Part shown: positions 1 to 12,900 of the stretch, one piece after another | Position numbering within the stretch: the stretch's first letter is position 1 | Layout of the letters: each line of letters opens with the position of its first letter | Assembly (NCBI GenBank): GCA_034638255.1 | Contig: JAWPGT010000018.1 | Coordinates: forward strand, 310,001 to 374,000 | Length of the DNA: 64,000 nt | DNA from: Coprinus comatus | Lineage: Eukaryota; Basidiomycota; Agaricomycetes; Agaricales; Agaricaceae | Direction of reading: 5' to 3' | Made by a program: the position numbers and the translations under genes | Notes under the pieces: model-generated | What the model was told of the DNA's origin: nothing | The model's database searches: none | Seen by the model: only the letters and a program-made list of their open reading frames with translations

Positions 1-448
1 AGCATATTGCCTCAAGCTCTTCAGGAACTATTAACATGGTAACCCATACGAGGTAGAAAATTCGGGATTTCACAAGGACCGTTCCACTTTCTTGATAAGT
101 ACTGGTCCTCGTTCGGAGATGAGTCTGAGCTCATAAAAAGCGGGGTGTAAAGTGGGGCGGGTCGGACAAGATTCACTGCACAGCGTAACATTCATGCAGT
201 CTGTCCATAAAATCCCAGAATAGGTTAACTCTGGCAATGAGGCCAAGCTAAACATATTTACTACACAACTCCAACCTAGAACCCAAAACCCGAAACCCAC
301 TTTTGACATATGGAAAAAGGAGAATAAAACGGATGCGAATAGAACATAAATAACTCCAACAGACACGACATAACAAATAGAAGAAAAGTTTCTGAGCACC
401 GAGAAGAATGGATCTCTTTCAAAGGAACAGTTGGTTTTTGCCACTTAC

Positions 449-643
449 CGTTTTACTCTCATTAGAGATAAATAGTACCCATACTTCCCATAAATCATTC
501 ACATCAGGTCGTCTCAAAAACTCTTGACATAACAGGTAGATGTTTTCCTCGCAATAATACTTGGTATAGATGTAATTGGTTGGGAGATTTGGTGGCTTGA
601 TGATCTGTCGCTGTTGGCGTTGGTATTGATTGTTAGATATCAT
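449..643 (-). CDS. NTAQ1: Protein N-terminal glutamine amidohydrolase, first exon (partial)
   Basis: NTAQ1 deamidates N-terminal glutamine to glutamate in the Arg/N-degron pathway. This 65-codon first exon carries the family signature YYCEENIYLLCQEF, with the likely catalytic Cys at residue 31, followed by VLFISNESKT, which matches the family block V-FISN-. A clear donor (GTAAGTGG on the minus strand) follows at 448-441. The next family block, WDYHV with the catalytic His, is not recognisable in the remaining minus-strand sequence to the window edge. A short in-frame ISERGPVL at about 100-130 may be part of exon 2. The gene probably continues past the left edge. Truncation by decay cannot be excluded. 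The start is the only Met upstream of the conserved block. Confidence 0.65.
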
Positions 644-1247
644 GATGGACGTAAAATGAGGATTGATATTTTTTGCTGTTTAGTAAGAAGTGGGCTAGAT
701 CCTGGCTGACATGTTAATTGATGGCAGATCAGACTAATGTGGAAGTACTACATGCTTGATGTGGACCTAAGGATTTAAAGGAATTTGTGTGGGGTCTGAA
801 CTGGCCATGCCGTGAACGCGTTGGCCGGTTCAAGGACTCATGCAGGTGTGTCTTGATATATTTAAAACCTGACAAACCCACATTCGTGGAGTTCTAATCG
901 AGGACTTGATGAAGGATTTTCTAATTTAATACTTTACGAAGGCACCCTCTCGTCAACGAGTATCACCGCGTCATTACAACTTAATTCATCCAGCCTTACA
1001 ATACAATAATTAAAAATAACCAACTCAAGTCGAACACATATTTGCGCACTGCTACATACTCCCCGGGCAAATATTCGCCAAAACAAATCTCAAGATCCAA
1101 AATCCCGATCCACACCCCCATAAGCGCTTATCATTAAAGTTATTTTGCATATTGCACTCATATTTCATATTCCAGATTTTATATAACTATTTCCAAATTC
1201 GTAGATCCGCGCAACCACAGGCAACCATAAGCACAGTTACAAGCGAG

Positions 1248-1266
1248 TTTTTTTTTTTTTTTTTTT
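1248..1266. repeat. Poly-T run (19 nt)
   Basis: Nineteen consecutive T on the plus strand in a non-coding stretch. Length is likely to vary between sequencing runs. Confidence 0.9.
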
Positions 1267-1923
1267 GATATACCATTAAAAAGGCTCCACCAAAAAATAT
1301 TTCCCAAGATGATGTCCAAGCTACCAAACTCCAAGTTAACCAAGCTCCAATGTCTAAAGTGTATGTCTTTGTCTGTTATTTATGTCCAAGAATCATCTTC
1401 GGCCTCCTCCGAGTCCTAATTCTAAATGACAACTGGTTTTTCTCGGAGAAATCATGCGGGTCCAAGAAAAAGCGCGATCAAAAAGATAGAGAGGGAAGAA
1501 AAAACTATATTAAACATTAAAAACACCGCACTGTATGAACGAAACAAAAAAAAACCTCGAGGACTTGTGTCACTTATCATGTAAAGTTACAACATGCGAC
1601 TTGATAGACTCTTTTATTATTATTATCAACTTCGATGAATGTTCTTGAACCTTGGGCGCTGATTGATTTGTAAATGTACAACACACTAGGGGTAACTGTG
1701 TTTCTCATACGGTACATAATTTCCCCTCCCCCACTCATCCGTTTAACATCGGACATCCGACCCACCCCATTATGATGAGGTGTGGTACTAGGCATAATAA
1801 TGCTCCAAACAAAAAACACGGAAATATCTAACGGTACCTTAGTCCCGCTTGGGTCATCTTCGGCCGATTGAACGTCTCGCCTGTAACGAGATAAGTAAAT
1901 GTTGCTTCCATGACACTCTCAAA

Positions 1924-1955
1924 AACTAGTATAATGGAGAACTAGTATAATGGAG
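1924..1955. repeat. Perfect 2 x 16 bp tandem duplication
   Basis: The unit AACTAGTATAATGGAG occurs twice head-to-tail without mismatch, at 1924-1939 and 1940-1955. It is in non-coding sequence. No function is evident. Confidence 0.95.
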
Positions 1956-2636
1956 GAAACAGGTGTAGGATATGCCGCAACTCGGATTAAAACAAAAGTT
2001 GATACGTGCAGAATGTATTGATTGATCTCCGCTAAACACTTGAGAAGTCAGTTCTAAATTCGGTACTCAGTCTCAATCGAAGGAACTTCAACCCCATTCA
2101 TTTATATTGTTCGCGGGAGAAGTTGTAAGTTCAGGGTAGAGCATTTACTGGGAAAGTGTGGTTTGTGAGGTATCAGAAAAGTGTCCGAATATCCGATCGT
2201 TTATAGAGGAGAACCAGAACCCATAGTTGGATTATACCATTAATTTTGCGACATTTCTCCACAACATTAAATGAAAGACCGTAAAACCGAGGCGTTGGTG
2301 TCTTTATTAATATTTCTTCACCGATAATCAGACGTGGCGTATCGAAAAGGACCATAATAGATTTCGTGACACTTTAACCTGATTTGTAGATCCGCGACGG
2401 GTAGAATTATGTACATGGTGTTCTCATGGAATACATAGAGGTGAGAAGATTAAGCTGCTAATTTTGACAAGGTTCAAATGGTTATTTCACAAGCGGCGAG
2501 AAATCTGGAGACGTTTCATTTTTGATTTGTCAGTCTATGTGTTTGATGTCATAGATGGAGAGAGAAGGAAGACTCACATGAGATGAAATGATGCTTGGAA
2601 TTTAAATGTCTTCTTATGGATGAAACAGGTGGGGTA

Positions 2637-3062
2637 TCATTGTTTCCGTGACGTAGGAGAAACAGACGAAGTCTGCGTATTTGTACTTTTGGTTTTAGGT
2701 GTTTTCTTCCTCAGCACAAGTTCTGGTGACGATGTGTCCTTACGGAATGGGACAAATATGGGTTCCGTTGGAGAAGAAGGGGAGCGCGATGGACTAATGC
2801 TCATTGGTCTCCGTAGGGGCTGGGGAGCATACACTGGTGATGATGGTGAGTTTGAGGACATTGACGATGCGGGTGATGAGGATGAATGTGAGCTCGAGTC
2901 TGCATAGTACTGGGAGTGGGTTGGCGAGAATGCAGTAGGTCGTCGAGGAGAGGGTATGGGAATAGGATACTGGGATGGCTTGTGAGGTTGAGGAACAAGG
3001 CCTGAGCCGTTTGTGAATGGGTGAGTTGCGAACGGGTCGAAAGAATCAAGTAGAGGAGACAT
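2637..3062 (-). CDS. Small Ser/Pro-rich protein, mushroom-type orphan
   Basis: Single-exon ORF of 141 residues, extremely rich in Ser and Pro. Short blocks such as RRPMSISPSRSPSSPTEPIF look like phosphorylation sites, and a basic, Thr-rich tail follows. No enzymatic domain, signal peptide or membrane segment is visible, and the protein is probably disordered. I recognise it only as the type of short unnamed protein found in Agaricomycetes, so the function is unknown. The start is the first Met, and a TATA-like element lies about 35-45 nt upstream. It stands alone, with non-coding DNA on both sides. Confidence 0.6.
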   Translation of the reverse strand: MSPLLDSFDPFATHPFTNGSGLVPQPHKPSQYPIPIPSPRRPTAFSPTHSQYYADSSSHSSSSPASSMSSNSPSSPVYAPQPLRRPMSISPSRSPSSPTEPIFVPFRKDTSSPELVLRKKTPKTKSTNTQTSSVSPTSRKQ

Positions 3063-3094
3063 TGTCGATTGCTGGGGAGAAGGGGATTGTTAAG

Positions 3095-3107
3095 GCCATT
3101 TATATAT
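3095..3107 (-). promoter_or_regulatory. TATA-like element of the small Ser/Pro-rich gene
   Basis: The minus strand reads TATATAAATGGCC about 35-45 nt upstream of the start codon at 3062. Identified by sequence and spacing only. Confidence 0.45.
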
Positions 3108-3997
3108 GGATTATAGATGGAGTATGCTCCGGTGCGCCGGGGCATTGGCCAGATCTGATCGGGAGGTTCGTCATTCTAATCACGGAGCTCCTCTCACATG
3201 TCCTTCCCCGCGATCATTTCCCATCACCTTTCCTATTCGGAGCATCGTCGGTACAATAAAAACACGTGCCGCACCTGATTCATTTGGCCTCCAGGCTTCA
3301 GTGCTTCAGCCTGCCTCCGGATCACCTTTTCCACACCGTTCTGCCAGCTCTTCCAGTTTTCTGGGCGACACCTGCCTGGTTATGCATTAAAATAAATAAA
3401 TTTTTGTTATTTATTAAATACACTAAATACATGCACCGATTACCCTGCCTCCTCACGAGTTCACTTTACACAACCTTCCAGACTTCTATTCAACTTCGCT
3501 AATGTTACAACACTTGAATCCGCTTGCTGTCCGTCTTCTCTCTCACGATCCATCGTCAGCTGATTCCTTTCACCGGCGACAATCACCAGAAAAGCATCAA
3601 TTTACTACACCTCGACTAATCCCTGACCCCAAATCCGTGTCCATATGCATATGATGCCTCGTAGTTCCTGCAAGCCTTAAGACTTCATATATTTAGGTCA
3701 ATCGAAAACCTTAACATAAATCGTGCATGCCAAGGTCGTACGATACTTTAGACCTTGTCCCCTTATCCCCACCAGTGCCAAATCTTGACGTTGAGTGTGA
3801 ATCTAATATGTATTATAATGATAGATAGTAAAACATCGTCAGAGTAGATTAGCTACAGAGAAGTCATCCACGTTGAATATAGCATTCGGAAAACGACTTG
3901 TACCGTCGCCAGAGTTGCATTCAATGACTTCTAGTACCGCTTCCCTCAAGCAATTATATAATCGAAGTCAGGTTGCGGCGTGGCCATGAAACAAGGT
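3108..3997. other. Intergenic stretch, no supported gene
   Basis: Overlapping plus-strand ORFs of fewer than 100 codons (about 3017-3502) show no family resemblance and switch frame freely. The rest is broken by stops. It is probably the 5' flank of the small gene and the 3' flank of ATP12. Confidence 0.5.
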
Positions 3998-5194
3998 TTA
4001 TGAATTGGACAGGAGGGATGCGGCACTGGCAAGCTGTCGTCGCACTTCGTGGTACTCAACATCATGAGCTAAAATGAATTAATTAGTACCGAAGACGGGA
4101 TTGCTCTATTAAAGCGGAGAACTTACTATCCTCAACTTCGCCCCAGCGCTCAATCTGGCTATTTACTTCTACGCAAGCCGCCAAGGCGGCTTGTTCTGGA
4201 GTTAGATGCCTTAGAACTAGTGCTAATGCAATAATGAAGGACTTCGTGGTATATGTAGCACGCTCGAACGCTGAGAAAGGGTGTTATTGATCGGTCCGCA
4301 GTCCAAGAACATTGCTCTCAATATACCTGATAATTGCCATTGATCGAAGTTTTCTATGACATCCCCAAGTTTCTTCCGTGTTTCCGCAGGCTGCTTACTG
4401 GAAAATATAGATTCGTGCTTAAGCAGCTTAACGCCGAAGGTCTTCTCAACCCATTTAAACAAAGGATCCCAATGTTCTGCTTGGAGTCTTTCAATCTGGG
4501 GTGTGCAATCTTCATAGAAACTTCGGAGTTATTAGACTAGCATCTAGCGGGATAATAGAAACCAACATACCATACGGTATCTGTATCCAAGTACTTGAGC
4601 AATGCTTCCCGGACTTGACTTCGGGTGGTTGTATCCACCATTGCGTCTATCGCTCTCGCAGCGAGGGATGTCTACAGATATGGTTGTGTATGTTAGCAAG
4701 TATAACAACAATAATTAAGGGAAGGGTGGGTCGCAGGCATTGGGATGGAAGAGAAATACTGACAACTGGCAGAGCATGTGGCTTGATAACATTTGTCTGG
4801 TGATCCCATTCGGCCGCAATAAGTGTCGCAAGGAGCTTTTTGGATTCAGGAACGATAACAGGATTTCCAGAAGGTGTCTTCAGTGTACGGTGGTCCAATT
4901 GAACTGCAAGTTTGTCACCTCGTTTGTCGATGCCGACTGTAGTCCAGAAACGTTTCATAGTCACTTCGGCAACTGATATTACACCAAGTACGCGTTGAAT
5001 AAGTAATACACTCGCTCAGTGTTGACTCTCCAAGACTCACGATTGGTTTCTGTAACAGGGGGTCCATCGTGCGTTCCCGTCGATTGCCACCTTTGAGCGC
5101 CAAATGTTCTGGACATCCATGTATGTTGGTTTAGAGCGGTTGCGCGACTACTAGAGACGATACGACTTGCGGCACATTGACGAAGTGACAACAT
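3998..5194 (-). CDS. ATP12: Mitochondrial F1-ATPase assembly chaperone ATP12
   Basis: ATP12 binds the free F1 alpha subunit in the mitochondrial matrix during F1-ATPase assembly. Exon 1 (from 5194) encodes a basic, Ser/Arg-rich presequence beginning MLSLRQCAASRIVSSS. Exon 2 carries the family opening MKRFWTTVGIDKR, then LDHRTLKTPSG and AAEWDHQ. Later exons give TSLAARAIDAMVDTT, RSQVREALLKYLDTDT, the central helical part, and a C-terminal exon set reading SQIERWGEVED then HDVEYHEVRRQLASAASLL. Clear splice sites include acceptor 4069 and donor 4126. The stop is at 3998-4000. It is head-to-head with MSH3, 238 bp between start codons. All blocks are in frame and full length. Confidence 0.92.
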
Positions 5195-5432
5195 AACAAC
5201 TCTTAGTAAAACTCACGGCAACTTTTTTTTGTGAATTCTGCGTCGCTGACGTCGGATCACGTGTGCGACGATGTAATTCATTTGGGACGCGTCTCGCGAC
5301 CCAACATAACGTATAGATATTTGGTTCTACATAACCCCACACACTACCTGCTTTCTTGGTTTCTGGTCTCATATCTCGTTGGCTCTAGCTTGGTTATATC
5401 TCTCTAACTTGCCCTTACATTCTCCTCTAATA
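5195..5432. promoter_or_regulatory. Shared promoter region ATP12 / MSH3
   Basis: The 238 bp between two divergent start codons must hold both promoters. No canonical TATA box stands out. A bidirectional promoter is an inference from spacing alone. Confidence 0.5.
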
Positions 5433-8400
5433 ATGGCCAACGCAAGCCAACCCCAACCTACTATATCTTCATATTTTTCTCCTAGTCCAAAGAAACCTTT
5501 AAAACGAGGCAAACGCCCAGACTCGCCTATTGATTTAACAAGCGATAACGACTACGATGAGTGTATTTCCTCGGAAGAACCTCCCATGAAGAAGATCAAA
5601 GTCATTCGACCATCCCAGTCCCAGCCCAAAACTCTGCTTCAAGCAAAATCTAAGAAGGCTAGCGGCGCATATACACAATCAACATTCTTCTCACAGAATG
5701 CCCTAACACCTCGGCGGTTCCAATCACAGAATTCCGGGACTTCCGTACCTGCGTCGTCAGCGGGAATGGCGGAACAATGGGCATACGCACCCCTAACGTC
5801 TTCCTCGGGCGGATCTTTCCCTCTACACCATGACAATAATATCGAAGCTCAGATTAATGTTGATGCTCAGAGGGAGAAGGACAAGCGACACGAGGCGTTT
5901 AAGAAGAAACTTCTCGTAAATGACAACAAATTTAAGCTAAGACCAGGTGTTTTGTCCACACCAGGGGTGGTGGACGACGTAGAGGATCAAAGAAGAAGCC
6001 CGAGCCCAGTGGTTGAAGATGCTGATGATTCTGGCAGTGACATTGGTTCTGGCTTTGAAGAAATGTTGAAAATGTTCGCTCGTTCCGAGAGCAAGAATGG
6101 AAAGGGCAAAGTTCGTCAGGTAAAGGTTGACAAATCAGTGGTTCAACCTTCAAAACAGAAAACCAAAAAGCCCCCACCAAAAATTGGGCCAAGTGGGAAG
6201 GCATATACGCCTTTGGAATTGCAGGTTAGTTGTGAATCATAAACACGAGGCACTTGACCTCAGAAAATTGGTGTTGCCTGCAGGTTCTTGAATTGAAAGA
6301 GCAGACCTTGGGGAGTGTACTAATGGTCGAAGTCGGTTACAAATACAAATTCTATGGAGATGATGCTAAGGTGATCGGCAACCACTGTGAACTCAAAAAC
6401 AACTTATGACATTTAATCAGGTCGCGGCAAAAGAACTTGGCATGATAGCATATGCTGACCGTAATTTCCTTGTAGCGTCAATACCTATAGAACGATTGAA
6501 CGTCCATCTCAAGAAGTAAGTCCATCCATAGTCAAATCAAGTTAAAAACCTGAACTTTGGTTGTTAGATTACTTGCACACGGTTATAGAGTTGCCGTTGC
6601 TGAACAGACCGAAACCGCTGCCTTGAAGAAGCTCAGCGAAGATAGAAACAAACCTTTCGCTCGCGAAATAAAACATCTATACACCGCCGCTACGTAATTT
6701 GTGCTATTTACCTTGACAGGTGCAATTCCTGAGTGCTCTTTCAGATATATTGACGACTTATTCTCTCCGGACGACCTTCAGTCTCATTCACCCCCACCGC
6801 TTATGTGTTTAGTTGAAGAGGAACATGGACGCAATGGAGAAGTCGGAATAGGGCTCGTTTCAATATGTCCTAGTACTGGTGATGTAGTATGGGATGATTT
6901 CGAAGGTAGTAGAACATCTATCCCTTACGGGATGGCATATGAACTCATTATTTTTGCATAGATTCTCTGATGAGGATTGAGCTAGAGGTTTGATATTGCT
7001 CAAACAAAGACGAGTATATGCTTACAAGACCCCAGACTCGCCTTGTACACATTCGGCCTGCCGAACTCCTATTCATGCATGCGGGAATTTCAGAACCCAC
7101 CAACAAGATATTAAAATATCTTACTGGGTACATAATCTCTTCTTTTTGGTTTACAGGACGCTCACCCGAACGTAGATCCTCCGCTACTGGAGATAAACTG
7201 AGGACGGAAGCAATAAAGGATTTAATGACGTATACTGACGCATTCGCAACTGTTACCCGATTTTATATGGAGAAGAAAAAACACCCAGTTGCTTCTGAAT
7301 CCTTGGCATCCGGTAGGTGGTCTTTTGTACCCGAGACATCATAATCTAAATTTATACACAATTCACTCAGGTAAATTACTGGCAGAAGTGACAGATTTTC
7401 CTAAGCGGGTGATAATTGCTCTTGCCCATGCTATTGAATATCTTTCGAAATTTGGTATTGCTGATGCGCTATTGGAAACTAAATACTTTGGCAAATTCAC
7501 GACTCAAACACACATGCTCCTTGCAGCTAATACTCTGATAAACCTGGAAATATTTGGTAACGAATCTGAGAAAACAACGAAAGGTTCATTAATGGATATT
7601 CTAAACAAGACACAAACACCATTCGGGACGCGGTTGTTAAAGAGTTGGATTAGTCGACCGCTCATTGACAAGACGTAATATTTTTTAAATAAAAGAGCTG
7701 AAGTATCTAGTCATTGATTCAACCCTTTCAGTGCTTTGCAGGAACGTATCGACGCAATCGAAGAGATATTAAGTAGTGACTCTGACAAACTTATGACATT
7801 ACGCGACGTCCTACGTAGGTTGAAGTCGCCTGATTTGGCAAGAGGCCTTTGTCGGATACAATATGGACAGGTAATTTTTTGACCGCACCTTATCCACCGC
7901 TTTGACTCACGCATATCCAGTGTACTCCCAAAGAACTCTCCGTTTTGCTTCCAGCTTTTAAGCGGATCGGCGATGCTTACAATGAATTCAGCAACGTATC
8001 CGATATTGGTTTCAGCTCTGGCATTCTCAATGAAATTATATATTCCCTTCCAAAACTTAAACCCAGTTTGACTGAGATTCTCGATTGCATTGATCTCCGG
8101 CAAGCTGCAGAAAATAGGAAGGATACTTTATGGACAGATCCGGATAAATATACTGGAGTTTCTGATGCTGATATGGTGTGTATATCTCTTGTTCGACTAT
8201 ACACTTGCTAATTGATTGGTGTAATAGTCCCTGCAAGTAGTAGAGATGGAATTACAGGAACAGCTTAAATCAAGTAAATTGTTCTTTTAGTAAACTCACA
8301 GATTATTAATTCGGCCTCAGTTAGAAAACAGCTGAGAATGCCATCCTTGCAGTGGGTTCACGCTAACAACGAAGAAGTTAGTAGATTACATTAAACAGTT

Positions 8401-9962
8401 TTCCATATTGGAGCACTAACGTTGATAATAGTTCCTGATTGAATTTAAGAAAGCAGGTGTCCCTCCTATCGTTACAGAGAGGTGGATAAAAAAACAAAGG
8501 TAACCCTCTTGTTTTCCATACTATTTCTACAAACTGACCCCTGCCAAGTACAACTAAGTTGGCGAGATATTCCCCTCCTGGAGTCCCTGAAAAAGTCGAA
8601 GAACGGGCTCGTTGTCAGGAGATGCTTCAAGTTAGTCGATCAATTTGTTCAGATATTATATTTTATTGACTGTTATTGAATAGGCAGAGTCGGACAAGGC
8701 GTATATTGAATTTCTCAAGGAGATATCTAAGAAATGTTACGGCAGCCTTCGTGATGCAGTCAATAAATTGGCCGTTGCTGACTGCCTTTTGAGTTTGGCT
8801 CGAGTGGCACTGGAGAAAAATTATGTCAAGCCCGTTTTTGTAGATGAGGATGCGTTGGAGATCATCGAAGGAAGACATCCTATGGTCGAGGTGGTCAGAG
8901 ACGACCCATTCGTCCCAAACTCGGTAACTATGGGCTTTGGTCGTCCTGAAAACAAAATTATCACAGGTCCGAATATGGGAGGGTGAGATATCCGTTTGTT
9001 GTTGTACAACCAGGTTATAACCGCTCTTTCTTCAGGAAAAGTTCGTTCGTCAGGATGGTAGCACTTATAGCGTTAATGGCACAGGTTGGTAGCTATGTGC
9101 CTGCTGACTCTCTACGCATGGGACTACTCGATTCTATTCTTACTAGAATGGGCGGTGAGTCACGCAGCTGATTCCCGGATGTAATGTTAACTCATGAATT
9201 ATAGCTTCGGATGACCTTGCAAAAGGTCGGTCGACATTTATGATTGAAATGTCTGAGACTAGTGAGATCCTGCATACTGCTACATCGCGTAGCTTGGTTA
9301 TTCTTGACGAGCTTGGTCGTGGAACCTCGACATATGATGGTGTAAGCTATTATCCTATACCTATTTCTGTCCTTGTATATTTAACGCATGTTCATTCAGA
9401 TGGCGATTGCAGATGCTGTTCTACAACAATTGGTGGAAAATACGAAATGCAAAACACTCTTTGTTACACATTATCCTCTCATAGCAACGGGGATTGAAAA
9501 GAGATACCCAAAACATGTGGAAAATGTCCATATGGGATATATATCGGACACTCGGGTCGATGGAACACGAAGCATCATCTTTTTATACAAGTTAACAGCA
9601 GGTATAACTACTGGTAAGTTGACACAGCATATTTTATGTTCTTTACAATGACTAAACCCAAATGCTAGAATCTTTTGGAATAGAATGTGCACGGCTTGCT
9701 GGTTTGCCCGAGCATTTACTCGCCGTAGCAGCAGAAAAGGGAATGAAGATGCAACAGGAAACTGAGGATCGTATGAAACGGAGCAGGTGAGTTGATCCTA
9801 CAATTAGCAGGCGATTCATATTTACAAGCAATTAAAAGGATTGAAAAAGTCTTGCGGCTCGTAAAACAATCAGACAAAGCGGACGAACTGCAACAGGATA
9901 ATATACTGAACGAACTTAGGGAGCTCGTTAGATCACTGGTTATATCTAGCGACGAGAAATAG
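5433..9962 (+). CDS. MSH3: DNA mismatch repair protein MSH3 (MutS-beta subunit)
   Basis: MSH3 pairs with MSH2 to recognise insertion/deletion loops in the nucleus. The N-terminus has a PCNA-binding motif QPTISSYF and a basic, acidic-patched disordered region. The mismatch-binding MutS I domain starts at TPLELQ and runs through [12 protein letters not shown]. MutS II to IV follow over many short exons (for example [18 protein letters not shown]). The MutS V ATPase has Walker A GPNMGGKSSFVRM split by an intron near 8983, Walker [17 protein letters not shown], and THYPLI. The C-terminal helix-turn-helix region reads [20 protein letters not shown]. Every exon joins in frame, for example an AG+T split serine before [14 protein letters not shown]. 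The start chosen is at the PCNA-box ATG; an in-frame ATG at 5379 would add 18 residues. The stop lies 9 bp from that of POL5. Confidence 0.95.
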
Positions 9963-9971
9963 AAGTATCAC

Positions 9972-12900
9972 TCATTCCCCTTTAACCTTCTTGCGTTTTG
10001 TTTTCTTTGTTTCGACTACTGGCTCCGGTTCTGTTGCTTTGCGTTTCTTCCCCTTGACAGGTGACTGGGAAGATTTTTGTAATGTACTGGCGACTTGTTC
10101 GCACATTTTTTGGAGGTTTATGGATGATTTTAGGCGGGAGCAGCCAGCAAAGTCGTTCTTGAGTGACGTCCAGGGTTCTAGTTTCCAAAGTTCCGAGAGT
10201 CGCTCCGGTGCGAGTTTTTTTGTCTGGCGCAGTGCCAGCAACACCAACTTCATGAGTTCCTTGAGTTGTGCCGCCGATAGAGTGGCCGCTTCTTCGCATG
10301 AAGCTTTGGCAACTTTCTGCAGTCTTTCGGCCAGTGAGGGTACGAAGCTGATAAGTTCATCTTTTTGGTCGTTCTATGACAAGTTAGTGAGATTCGGTTA
10401 TGGCGTATGGATAAAAAAAAAAAAGGAAAACTTACAATCGATGATATTTGGGTAAGGAGCGTTTCCATTAGTGCAAATGCTTGTGCTTGTCGATAACCAT
10501 TAATGGCTTTGTTCGACAAGTCAATGATATCATCACGAAGCTTCCAAGCCACTACTGGATAACGGCGCACAAACTCGAGGAAGAAGTTGCCGTTGAGAGC
10601 CGAATTCTTTCTTGTGAAGAAATCGGTGAGGGATCCTCGATATGTGTCGATAACGATTTGTTCGGCTTCGAGGTGTAACAGAATTCGTGTTACATAGATG
10701 CTGCATTGGCTCAATGTCACAAGCAAGTCCGGGCTGTTAGCTCGTCGGGCATGCTTGTGAATACCCTCGAAAGCGTCAACAACAGCCTCTTGATTTAGGT
10801 CGGATGGAATTTCCTTGAGCTTGGCTATCCGTGACCGTAAGATACCCCTCGCCTTGTCAGAAAGTTGACGTTCGTCAAGGCCAGTATTTGTTATAAGATC
10901 AACCAAGGGAAGAATGAAACGAAGGATCAAAGGATTTGAGGGCTGTTTCTTGATAAAGATTTCCACGAGATCAAGAACACGGTTCTTGAAGTGCGTAGCT
11001 TCACGTTGAGCATCAACTAAAACGCAGTTAGATTTTATTTACCAAAGTCACTTTTTATGAGTATCGAACACACACCTTTTCCTGACTTCTTCTCATTGTG
11101 TTGTGAACGGAAGGCTTGAGCTAATTGTTCATCAATGGCCATCATTTGATCATCGTCCATCAAATCTTCATCTTCGCTGTCTTCTTCTGTAGCAGGCTCA
11201 ATGCCATTCACTCGTAGAGCTTCCTCAATCTTGGTCCGAAGTGCCTGTGCTTCTTCGTCATCGATATCATCCTCCTCTTCTTCGTCATCCTCTTCGTCAT
11301 CCTCTTCACTACCCTCATCCTCTTCAACATCTTCTTCCTCGCTTCCCTCTCCTTCCATGTCTGCGTCTTCGTCCTCATCCTCAGCTGTGGGGTCTCGTCG
11401 CTCGAGTTGCTATGGTAGTACATATTAGTTCTTTTGTTACGCAATAGGACGTATCGGTGTATTTGTCTTACTGTCAAAATCAGGTCCACTGTTGATTCCT
11501 TCACCGAACCAGCCAACAACGCAAATACTTGGTTTCCAGTCGTTCTAAGATATGCTGTTGATTTTTCAAGGAAACCAATGATAGTATCCACCAAAACATC
11601 CACAGGCTCAGGCGTATCCTCCTCTTCCTCTGTTGTCACCTTGGCGACTTTCTGCTTCGACTCCTTTTTCTTTTTTGGTTCTGGGAACATACGAGTAGCT
11701 GCATCAATGCAAGCCTGTAAAGAGTCATTGTCCGCTCCTTCTTCCTCTGTACAATAGTGTTGAAGAGTGGTAGCGAGTAGAAGAAGTTGAGCTCCACGTG
11801 CAGCTTCTTCTTCATCTTCGCCGCCTGATACCTGTAATTATATTAAAGATTAGGTGAAAAATAAAAACATCAAGATTGAAATCCCATACACTCTTGAGCT
11901 TCTGGACAAGTTCACGAGCTTTGGCACGTAGCTCTTGATCTCCTTCATCCAATTCTGCGAGTAGTGTAACATGCTTATCATCTTCCAGCTGACTGATCGT
12001 TTTTAGAACCTTGGAAACCCAGAATTCGCCATCGGAGGCCACTGCAGAAGCCTTGATGGTGGTCTTATCTCCTATAATGATGATGAAAATTAATGAAATA
12101 GCTGAAATCAATTCGCTACAAAGTACACACCTATTTTGACAACAGTGGTATGAGTGTTTAAATCACTCAAAGAGCTTAGTAGACGAGTTCTGCAACTCTT
12201 GCGAAGCTCATCTGAGAATGTCGGTTTTGGAAGCGAGCGGGCCTACATTTGTGTTTTTTCTTTTGAGATAGATATGAAATTGAAAGTATAGAAATTGACT
12301 TACGGCAACAATAGCATTTTTGGAAGATTTCTTTTTCACGACAAACAACCCATGAACAACCAACCAGTCCAGAATTGACTGTACCCATTCGTCATCTTTT
12401 GGAATCCCACCATTTCGAATGAGAGCACCCATCTGATCAATCACCCATTGACGCCTAGTGCCAATTGCTCGAATAGCATCACTTAGAGAAAGAAAAAAAA
12501 GATAAGTTGGAGGAGAACTGGGCATGAAACTCTCAAGAAACTTACTTGTCTGTTGCCTCGGGATCGTCAATTTGTGAGAAGAGCCATTGAATATACTTTT
12601 GAATACCAGCAGCATCTGTAGATGCAAGGATAGATTCCACCGTCTTCGTTTTAGTCAGTTTATCGAATTGTTGACTTCCATGTACCCCAGTCAATTGTAA
12701 GATGAGACTAAAGCCCATTTGGGGATGTTTTTCGACAAAGGCTTGAACCTCTGTAGCCTGCCAAAGAACCATGTAAGAATTTGTGACCAAGAGGTGAGGA
12801 GATATGCATACAGTTTGTTGAGCAATCTTGTGGAGATATCTATCTTTATTGGATAGGTGGTTTATCCAAGATCTCATAAAATTCTTGGTGAATAACATTG

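Larger units (their letters stand above)
660..2636. other. Intergenic stretch, no supported gene
   Basis: AT-rich, with only short unconserved ORFs on either strand. It contains a run of 19 T at 1248-1266 and a perfect 16-bp tandem duplication at 1924-1955. I see no tRNA, no transposon ends and no recognisable protein. It would hold the upstream region of the leftmost gene and the 3' flank of the small gene at 2.6-3.1 kb. Confidence 0.6.

Noticed and set aside
3017..3502. Plus-strand gene overlapping the small Ser/Pro-rich gene
   Set aside because: Short ORFs in three shifting frames with no family resemblance or splice logic.
11201..11447. Plus-strand Ser- and Leu/Pro-rich ORFs opposite POL5
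   Set aside because: Mirror images of the Glu/Asp-rich acidic tract of POL5 on the other strand.
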